DNA of 60,917 nt from Cyanophora paradoxa. Its lineage: Eukaryota; Glaucocystophyceae; Cyanophorales; Cyanophoraceae. Shown one piece after another: positions 54,644 through 60,917 of the stretch; positions within the stretch are counted from its first letter, which is position 1, and each line of letters begins with the position of its first letter. A program made the translations under genes and the position numbers. The notes beneath the pieces are model-generated. The model searched no databases. It saw only the letters and a program-made list of their open reading frames with translations, and was not told the DNA's origin. The DNA is taken from contig QPMI01000512.1 of assembly GCA_004431415.1 (NCBI GenBank), positions 1-60,917 of the forward strand, written 5' to 3'.

Positions 54644-57600
54644 ATGGCAACCGGACGCGTGTCTCTCGACGTCGACGCCTTCCTGGCCCGTATGCCCGGG
54701 CCCGGGGTACAGCAGATAGATCTGAGCGAGCAGGAGTGCAGCTTTTTCGTTCGATTCCCTCTCGTCGAAGTCCAGAAGGCCTGCAGCCCGACCCTGGGGA
54801 CGGCTTTCTGCGTCTTCCACCCGCCCTGCATCACCCCCAGCCACTTCTCGGGTGCCGAGGATGAGACGAGCACCGCGGCAGCCTGCGCCTTTGCAACCAA
54901 GTTCGGAGGCTTCACTTTCTCTCGCCCCTTGGATAATGGATTCAAGGCTGCCTACGTCCTACAGAGCCCGGAGGCTTGCGATCTCATGGCATGGTTCTTT
55001 GGGAGCTCGAGCGGCCTGGAGCTCGGTGTGGATGGCACGGGGGCTACGTTCTGCGGGGGCCGGCGCCCGGGCCGCGAGCGGAGCTCCTCCCCACTCCATC
55101 CAGAAGCTCGGCGCCCCGCGCTAAGCCCATCCCGGAGCCGGGCGCTCTCCTGGATTCGAGCCCAAGCCTGCCGGCCTTGGAGCGGCTCCTGGACCGCCTG
55201 CGCAAGAACAAGGCGGTGAGGGACGAGATCTGGAAGGCGGGGCAGAGCTGCGCGCGGACCTTGGCCTGCACGACGCCCGCCGCGTTCAGCACCTTGGAGT
55301 CGAGCCCGACGGGTCCATCACCCTCGTCCTGGGCGGGAGTCAGCCGGGGGCGCCGGCGGCTCGAATCTCCATCCAGGCGCACGGTATTGAAGTCGAGCTC
55401 GAGGGGAGGGACCGGAGGGGAGTCGGGCAGCGTGGCACAGACCCGCTATGTGACCGATCCCTCGCAGCCTGTCGCCTTCGACATTGCCCTCCCTCCCTCC
55501 TGATCGCGCTCGAGTCGACGGGCCTGGAGGCTTGCGTCAATGCAGTGGATGAACGCCACCTCTCGTGCAAGATCCTTACCTCCGCATTCGGGGCGCTGGA
55601 GCAGAACCCGAGATCCGCTCAGCCGCAGGTCGACGTCATCTGCTCGGGACTCAACACGGGGAAGACGCAGGCGCTGATCGATGCGTACCTGGACCCGGCC
55701 CTCGCAGGCGGCTGGCGAGTGATCCTCGTGACTTGCCGCCGGGCCTTCTCCCGCGACCTCAAGCGTCGCATTGATGCTGCGGAGTTGTCAAAGGACGCCG
55801 TGCTTTACATGGACATCAAGAAGCCACCGGAGAGCTCAAAGGGATCGCATGGCAAGTGGGGCTTCCGCCATGAGGAGTGCAGGTGCGTCGTCATCACATG
55901 GGACTCGCTGCACAAGGTGCTCGAGGACTGGGAGGGCTGGTCGACGGCGCCGCTACTGGTCGTGCTGGACGAGCTCTCCTCCCTCACGAAGCACCTCACC
56001 TCGAGCGGCACCCTCGAGCCCACCGGCCTGCACCTAGGTATGCGGTCAGTGCCTCGAAACGCGCGCTGCGTGGGCCTATGGCGCGGCGTGATGAAGGCAT
56101 CGCGCATCGTGGCGATGGACGGCTTCGTTCGGTCGGTCGATCTCGCGTACCTGGCAGAGTCGGCGCAGGAGGTCGGGGCGCGCCTGGGGCTCCTGTACAA
56201 CTCGCATCGCACCTGCGACTGGAAGATGCGCGTGTCAGACAGCCCGGCGCACGTCGAGGCGGACATCATGGTGCAGTGCCGACCTGGGCGCTCGCGGGCC
56301 ATGATCATCGCGGAGACGCCGGCCAAGGCGATCGAGCTGCAGGAGAAGATTGCGAAGCAGGCGCTGGAGCAGCTCAGCCTGGGCGGCGCTCAGTACGTGA
56401 CTCAGCTCGAGGCAGGGCCCGAGGACGGCAGCGGCGCACCGTTCACGATCGGGCTCATCGTTGGGCAGGCCAAGGAGAAGAGCGTGCGCTTCACGAACGA
56501 GGGCCCAGTGCGCATCGTGTCGATCGATGTGTCTGAGGAGGGCGCGTACAAGGCCTGCGACGTGCTCATCGCAACTTCCGCGCTCGGGGCAGGCGTGGAC
56601 TTTTCGGACGCGCACTTTGACAAGGTCTACGGCGTGTTCCAGGCGGAGCCCGCGCAGCTGGAGGCGGACGACATCGTGCAGCTGCTGTTTCGAGTCAGAA
56701 GGCTGCGCAAACGCAGCACGCCCGACGGGAGCACCTGCTCGTCGCCGTGCGCAAGAACCGGACGCCCTCGGTTGCGGTCGGCGCGGCGGCTGCGCACTGG
56801 CGTGAGAGCGACGACGACGAGAGCTCGGACGACATGCAGCGCTACCTGGACCTGAAGGCTAGCCACCGCGGGAGCCGCCGCGCCGGCATGCCCACTCGGC
56901 GCCTCGCAGTGGCAGCGCGCCTGCGGCTGATGTCGACCTGCGCGCTGATGAACGTGCAAGTCACGGAGGATCAAAACCCGAGCGGACCGAAGCAGGAGAA
57001 GGAGCAGCGGCTGCGCGAGATCAGGAGCGTGCTGGAGGCGGGCGCGCTGGAGCCCGTCGATCTGTGGAGCACGGTGCTGGCCTGGAGGCAGTCCCGCGAG
57101 TCTCTCGCTAAGCTGGACATCGAGAAGGTTGCTTCGCTTGCTCGCACGTCGATCGCCGCGTTCCTGGCCAAGGATCCGAGCGAGCTGACCGAAGGAGACG
57201 TCGCCTGGATGTGGGATTCGTTCTACTCCATCCCGCTCACTGCCGTGGTCACGCTGGTGCTGAAGCATGGCGCGGACGTTGCCGAGATCGTGCCTACTGC
57301 TGAGCGCCTCAAGGTATCGAAGGTCGTCGCGCTGTTCAAGAAACTCTTCGGCTGGCGGGGTATGGAAAGCTCGCGGGGCGTGCTCTGTGGTCGGACGAAG
57401 CCTACGCGGCCCTGGCGTCGCCGGAGGGTCGGGAGGCGTACGCGGCTCTGCAGAGTCTGGACGAGCGCGCGCCCCGCTTCGATGCAGCGGACGGTGAGAA
57501 GAAGCGGCTCTCGCAGCAGTCTTGGCAAGTCATCAAGTACCTGCTGGAGAAGTACCTCGGAGTGAGACGCGCTTTCTCCGACGCGGACGGAGGGCAAATG

Positions 57601-57759
57601 GGCAGCCGAAAGCGACGCTACATCACGTGGGAGGAAGACATGCTCGACGACGCAGTAGAGCGCCAGGCTAAGCAGGCAAGGGCAGGCATGGCGCCAAGCT
57701 TCCCAGAGGTTTACAACGTTTTCTCCGACTGCTATGCTCTCATTCACAGGCGCGTGTGA
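54644..57759 (+). CDS. SF2 origin-binding-type helicase with extra N-terminal region, multiple frameshifts
   Basis: About 1035 codons across five frames, shifting near 55065, 55500, 56700 and 57360. Start MATGRVSLDVDAFLARM follows the leader GAATTTTCCAAGCC. The first 280 residues are unrecognised. The helicase has SGLNTGKTQALID (Walker A), LVVLDELSSL (motif II), ATSALGAGVDFSDAHFD (motif V region) and QLLFRVRR (motif VI), like herpesvirus UL9-type and related NCLDV origin-binding helicases. The C-terminal region continues through WSDEAYAALASPEGRE to ALIHRRV. It would unwind DNA for HUH-initiated replication. Bracketed by hairpin repeats. Confidence 0.7.
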
Positions 57760-57860
57760 TTGTCGGATGTCACAGTGTGGACTTCGCGAACGGGATGCGC
57801 GTGCCAGTGTGTAAATACGAACGTGCGAATTCAAGTGACGTCATGCATATGATCAATGAA

Positions 57861-57910
57861 TGTCTCGACTTTTTGAGATATTAATTTAAAGATCTGGGAG
57901 GGTCGGGACA
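57861..57910 (-). repeat. Hairpin repeat H3, inverted
   Basis: Same unit as H1/H2 in the opposite orientation, 101 bases after the helicase stop. Confidence 0.8.
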
Positions 57911-58205
57911 TTGCGAGGGCGGACGAGAGTGAGGGCATGCACTCTCTATGTGTCCCGACCTTTTCTGAACAACTCATGATTGCCGTATCATCGATCTGCA
58001 TTTACTCACTTCGTTCTCTGTCGCTTGCACATGCGCGGTGTGGGATTACTAATTAGATCTAGTCTCCCTAGCCCTCTGCGGCCGCCTTCCTGCCCCCCTG
58101 CAAAGAGCAGCTCAACCAAATCCTGTGGGGTCTGATTCATTGCAGACTCGCCTTCCCCGCCTGGGCCTGAGCTACACCAAGCTACGGTGAGTCCGACCAA
58201 GAGAC
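57911..58205. other. Non-coding region between H3 and H4
   Basis: No supportable gene; the 58006-58200 minus frame is weak. Includes TGTCCCGACCTTTTC at 57951, a partial repeat arm. Confidence 0.4.
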
Positions 58206-58255
58206 GTGTCCGGACCCTCCCTACTTTCTTTATAGATTATTGGAAAGGTCCGGAC
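58206..58255 (+). repeat. Hairpin repeat H4 (variant)
   Basis: Arms TGTCCGGACC and GGTCCGGACA pair perfectly; the centre differs from the other copies. First of three tandem units of about 90 bases. Confidence 0.75.
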
Positions 58256-58298
58256 ACTAGAGGAGGGAGGGCGTACATAAGTAGTCTGACCAAGAGAC

Positions 58299-58348
58299 GT
58301 GTCCCGACCCTCCCAGATCTTTAAATTAATATCTGAGAGGGTCGAGAC
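58299..58348 (+). repeat. Hairpin repeat H5
   Basis: Matches H1; flanked by GACCAAGAGACG and CTAGAGGAGGGCGTAC, shared with H4 and H6. Confidence 0.8.
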
Positions 58349-58388
58349 ACTAGAGGAGGGCGTACATAAGTAGTCTGACCAAGAGACG

Positions 58389-58442
58389 TGTCCCGACCCT
58401 CCCAGATCTTTAAATTAATATCTGAGAGAGGAGTCTGAGACA
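58389..58442 (+). repeat. Hairpin repeat H6
   Basis: Third unit of the 90-bp tandem set; the right arm is disturbed by extra bases (GAGAGGAGTCTGAGACAG). Confidence 0.75.
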
Positions 58443-58450
58443 GCTAGACA

Positions 58451-59116
58451 CTAGAGGAGGGCGTACAACTTAAACTCGCGCAGCGCCGCCTGCTCCTCGC
58501 TGAGGTTCTCTGACTTCATTCGATCGCTGTAGGGCTCGGGCGGAGTTCCAGCCTTCACGTGCGACCAAAATAGATGTAAGCACCGCCGCATGAGCTGAAT
58601 GTACCTCTCGTCCCGTCTGACGTACCACGTTCGCACGCGCAGAGGCGTGAAGCAAAAAAGTTCGGCCCACTCGCGGCCCGTTATGTCTAAAAGTCCTTGC
58701 AGCTGCGTCATGTAATAGGTAGGAACCTTGTCGTAGAGTTCTTGTTTGTACGGACATTTTATTTCGAGTATGCGATCGTTTCCGATTAGCCCGTCCGGGC
58801 TCCCCGCCAGGAAGGGCAGTTCCTTATGTTCGTGCAATCCAGTATGTTGCACGTCCACGTTATTGTTCAACGTTTTGTAGAGAGAGACCGCGAAGGGCTC
58901 ATAGTCATGCCCGTAGGTTAGGGCAGGGTTGTCAAAGTTGTTTTCCTCCGCTATCCCGCTTAGCTCCGCCCACAGGCGGGCCCTGGATTTCCAGGGGTTT
59001 ATACCGCACGCAGCCGCAAAATTAGATGCAGTTAGTTTTTCACGGCGCGCCGCGTGCCACGCCGCGCTCCCCTGTTGTAAGTTCTCGCAAGTCTCGCAAT
59101 CTGTATCGGTATGCAT
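58451..59116 (-). CDS. YqaJ/lambda-type exonuclease (viral recombinase)
   Basis: 221 codons, intact. Motifs of the YqaJ-type PD-(D/E)xK nuclease are in order: GSAAWHAARREKLTASNF near residue 17, FLAGSPDGLI with the metal Asp, ILEIKCPYKQ with Glu-x-Lys, and YMTQLQGLLDIT with the Gln. The N-terminal CETC may bind metal. Yaravirus is reported to carry such a nuclease. It would resect DNA ends for recombination-linked replication. Its stop lies beside repeat H6, and it shares a short divergent promoter region with the 59155 gene. Confidence 0.8.
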   Translation of the reverse strand: MHTDTDCETCENLQQGSAAWHAARREKLTASNFAAACGINPWKSRARLWAELSGIAEENNFDNPALTYGHDYEPFAVSLYKTLNNNVDVQHTGLHEHKELPFLAGSPDGLIGNDRILEIKCPYKQELYDKVPTYYMTQLQGLLDITGREWAELFCFTPLRVRTWYVRRDERYIQLMRRCLHLFWSHVKAGTPPEPYSDRMKSENLSEEQAALREFKLYALL

Positions 59117-59154
59117 AGCTTAGCCTCGCAGTAGCGTTTAGAATTTCTTGATGT

Positions 59155-59897
59155 GTGCGAATGCATATGTCTGATAATCAGACTACCCTCCCACCGCTAT
59201 CGGGGTACATCCGAGATTACACTAAGCAGGTAAACGGGCTGATCGGCTGGGTGAAAGAAGAGATCCCCAATACAATGCGAGACGGGGGCATGGCTGCGAC
59301 GTATTTGCGCGATGTGGCACGCAGAGGCCTCGGGTCCAGGGTAGACATCCGAACGTATGAGCCGCCGGTGTACGAAATCGAACACAGGGACGACATGGGC
59401 AGGGTTCGCGATGAACTTCGCAAGCTCTGGTGGGCGTTCGGCTCGCGCAAGAGCCCCATGACCTACCTGCCCCAAGACGTTCAGAGAGTTATACTGGATC
59501 TCTTCCTGAATGCGGGCACTCGCACGGAGATCATCAATCGCCCGCTCAATATTTTGAAGCACTACTTCCAAGGCTTCGTTCACCACGCCAAAAACAAGGA
59601 AGATGAATGGGTGGTACCCTATGTCCCCCATCGGATTTGATCCCTGAAGGATGGGACGAAGAACAAGACAATATGGAAGAACGGTTCAAGAGATACAAGT
59701 ATAGAAAACTGACGCCTGCCGGCCCACCGTACGGCCCACCGGCGCCCACGGCGGAGCAGCGCCAAGAGATACTGCGGGAGGGTCAGATTCGCAGGTGGAT
59801 GGAGTACAGCAATGATCCGACGAGCTGGTCGCCAGACGAGGCCGAGCTGCGGAAGCGCGCGAGGCTGCCAGGCCCTCGATACCCCGACCGCGAGTAG
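59155..59897 (+). CDS. Paralogous protein family, member 1, one frameshift
   Basis: Starts MRMHMSDNQTT or at the second or third Met. Frame changes near 59625 (VVPYV to PPSDLIPEGWDEEQDN). It ends PGPRYPDRE. Two regions match the next gene: LRKLWWAFGSRKSPMTYLP with QxVQRVILDLF, and the tail PTAEQRQEILREGQIRRWME...DEAELRK. About 247 codons, mainly helical. I recognise no known family. Confidence 0.5.
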
Positions 59898-59932
59898 GGG
59901 GTACAGGTAGAAATTCTCACCGAGCCGCGAGC

Positions 59933-60671
59933 ATGGCGCGAACACGCGAGTCCGACGTGCTGTACAACAACGGCGACCTGGACGGGGAGATTCGACAGCG
60001 GAACGTGGACTTGGAGGATGCGAACGCAGTGCTGGAGGGAGGCGCACGTCCTCAGGGGCGGCTCGCCGGCGGAGAACTTCATGGAGCGCGTGCTCTACCT
60101 TGTGCGCTGGATTAGAGACGAATTCCACGACGAGCGAGAGCTCCCGGACAGGGAGATGATCAGGGCCGCGGGCTTGATGGGTATGACAGAGAACCCGAGA
60201 TCGTACCTGAGGCGCGAACGCAGGGATCTGAACGGCGATTGGGCCGACCTGCAAGCGCTGTGGACGGCCTTTGCGAACCGCAAGAGCCAGATCCTTGCCC
60301 TGCCCGCGCAGGTACAGCAGCGTATCATTGATTTCGTAGCCCCCTGGCGCGACGAGTCCCTCCAGCAGCCATTCATGCAACCACGCTTCCTCTCCGGGCT
60401 CAGGAGCGCGTTCTTCCACTTGGCCGTGAGCAGCGACCGGTATTTCACACCGCAGAGGATCGTTCACGGCGAATTCGGCATACCCCCCGAGTGGCTGAAT
60501 TTTGCCACCGTACCCCCTTCCCCACCCCGCCTCGAAGGCCCCCCCTCCCCTACCCCCGAGCAGCGTGAGTCACTCAAGCGTCAGAGGGAGGTACGCGAAT
60601 GGATGGACGACACCAGCCACTGGGTACAGGGCGAGGCCGAATTACGCAAGTTCGGAAGGTTCGGGCAGTAA
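59933..60671 (+). CDS. Paralogous protein family, member 2, one frameshift
   Basis: Starts MARTRESDVLYNNGDLDG; the frame changes near 60045 into VLRGGSPAENFMERVLYLV. Shared regions: LQALWTAFANRKSQILALP with QVQQRIIDFV, and PTPEQRESLKRQREVREWMD...GEAELRK. About 246 codons. Tandem neighbour of member 1 (35 bases apart), so the pair arose by duplication. Function unknown. Confidence 0.5.
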
Positions 60672-60917
60672 CAGCGGGGGGTACAGCATTCAGTTAGAGC
60701 CTGAGCATCGTTAGAGGCCGGGAGGCCCCCCGAGGGGTACACCGGCTGTTACTCCCCGCGTCGGTTAGTGCTAGCCCCCCTGTTAGTGCAGCGTGTACCT
60801 GATCGCAATATAACACCCAAACCTCCGCGACGCGTGACTCATGCAACCTCCGAGGGTTAACAATGCATTGACAGCGAAGGGGCAAGCTCGAGAGCTCGAC
60901 CCTTGGCAAGAGCCCAC
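60672..60917. other. Window end without a gene
   Basis: No supportable frame. The string GACGCGTGACTCATGCAACCTCCGAGG near 60830 loosely resembles the GACGCGTCCGCAACCTCCG part of repeat C; this may be chance or a diverged copy. Confidence 0.35.

Larger units (their letters stand above)
28386..60917. mobile_element. GC-rich mriyavirus/Yaravirus-like viral block, integrated or joined
   Basis: The 32.5-kb block is tightly packed with viral genes. Its core set of capsid protein, A32 ATPase, VLTF3-like factor, HUH endonuclease, RuvC-like resolvase, YqaJ exonuclease and helicase, without any DNA or RNA polymerase, matches what is published for the proposed class Mriyaviricetes, whose genomes are 35-45 kb. 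The right end is cut by the window. Whether it is integrated, a free genome joined in assembly, or a concatemer cannot be decided here. Confidence 0.7.

Overview
WHAT IT IS. The window reads as DNA of a unicellular eukaryote, or a metagenomic contig from one, built almost entirely from virus-derived elements. No bacterial operon signals, ribosomal RNA or ordinary cellular housekeeping genes were recognised. Two blocks with sharply different composition meet at a 28-bp perfect palindrome (28315-28385). Left of it is AT-rich sequence with Polinton / Polinton-like virus (PLV) genes. Right of it is GC-rich sequence with the gene set I associate with Yaravirus, the Pleurochrysis endemic viruses and the proposed class Mriyaviricetes. 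Family calls come from motifs read by eye; no database search was run.

LAYOUT, LEFT BLOCK (1-28314). Element 1 enters the window inside a decayed double-jelly-roll major capsid gene (1-1306). It continues with a Vsr-like endonuclease remnant, a packaging ATPase, a basic structural protein, several small genes and an archaeo-eukaryotic primase (5216-5951). The primase-helicase gene is then broken by Element 2 (5952-16948). Element 2 is an 11.0-kb PLV with perfect 179-bp terminal inverted repeats and an imperfect 9-bp target duplication. It carries a RING protein, packaging ATPase, major and penton capsid proteins, a polymerase-helicase fusion and an integrase. The helicase half of the broken gene resumes at 16949-18854. 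It is followed by a RING protein, a protein-primed family B DNA polymerase, an unknown gene and a DDE integrase (to 25515). Then come about 2.8 kb of non-coding DNA with tandem repeats and three of the four copies of a roughly 220-bp G/C-tract repeat; the fourth lies at 18855.

LAYOUT, RIGHT BLOCK (28386-60917). This resembles a nuclear-replicating mriyavirus with no recognisable DNA or RNA polymerase. It has a major capsid protein, an A32-type packaging ATPase, a VLTF3-like late transcription factor, a RuvC-like resolvase, two HUH endonucleases, a DUF5767-like and a DUF5679-like protein, a possible ssDNA-binding protein, an SF2 origin-binding-type helicase, a YqaJ-type exonuclease and many small membrane or zinc-binding proteins. 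Two arms of genes face away from a central 1.4-kb region of nested inverted repeats (48071-49509), a candidate origin or promoter hub. A second repeat family, 50-bp hairpins, brackets the helicase gene and sits beside the exonuclease.

HOW IT WORKS TOGETHER. The capsid protein, ATPase and penton-like genes form the virion and packaging sets of three separate elements. Each element has its own replication logic: primase-helicase and/or protein-primed polymerase (Element 1), polymerase-SF1 helicase (Element 2), and HUH nicking plus helicase plus exonuclease (right block). Each also has its own upstream promoter-like motif.

CAUTION. Single-base frameshifts are common at 1-5951, 16949-17700 and 46000-60900. 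Sequencing error and genuine decay cannot be told apart from the sequence alone.
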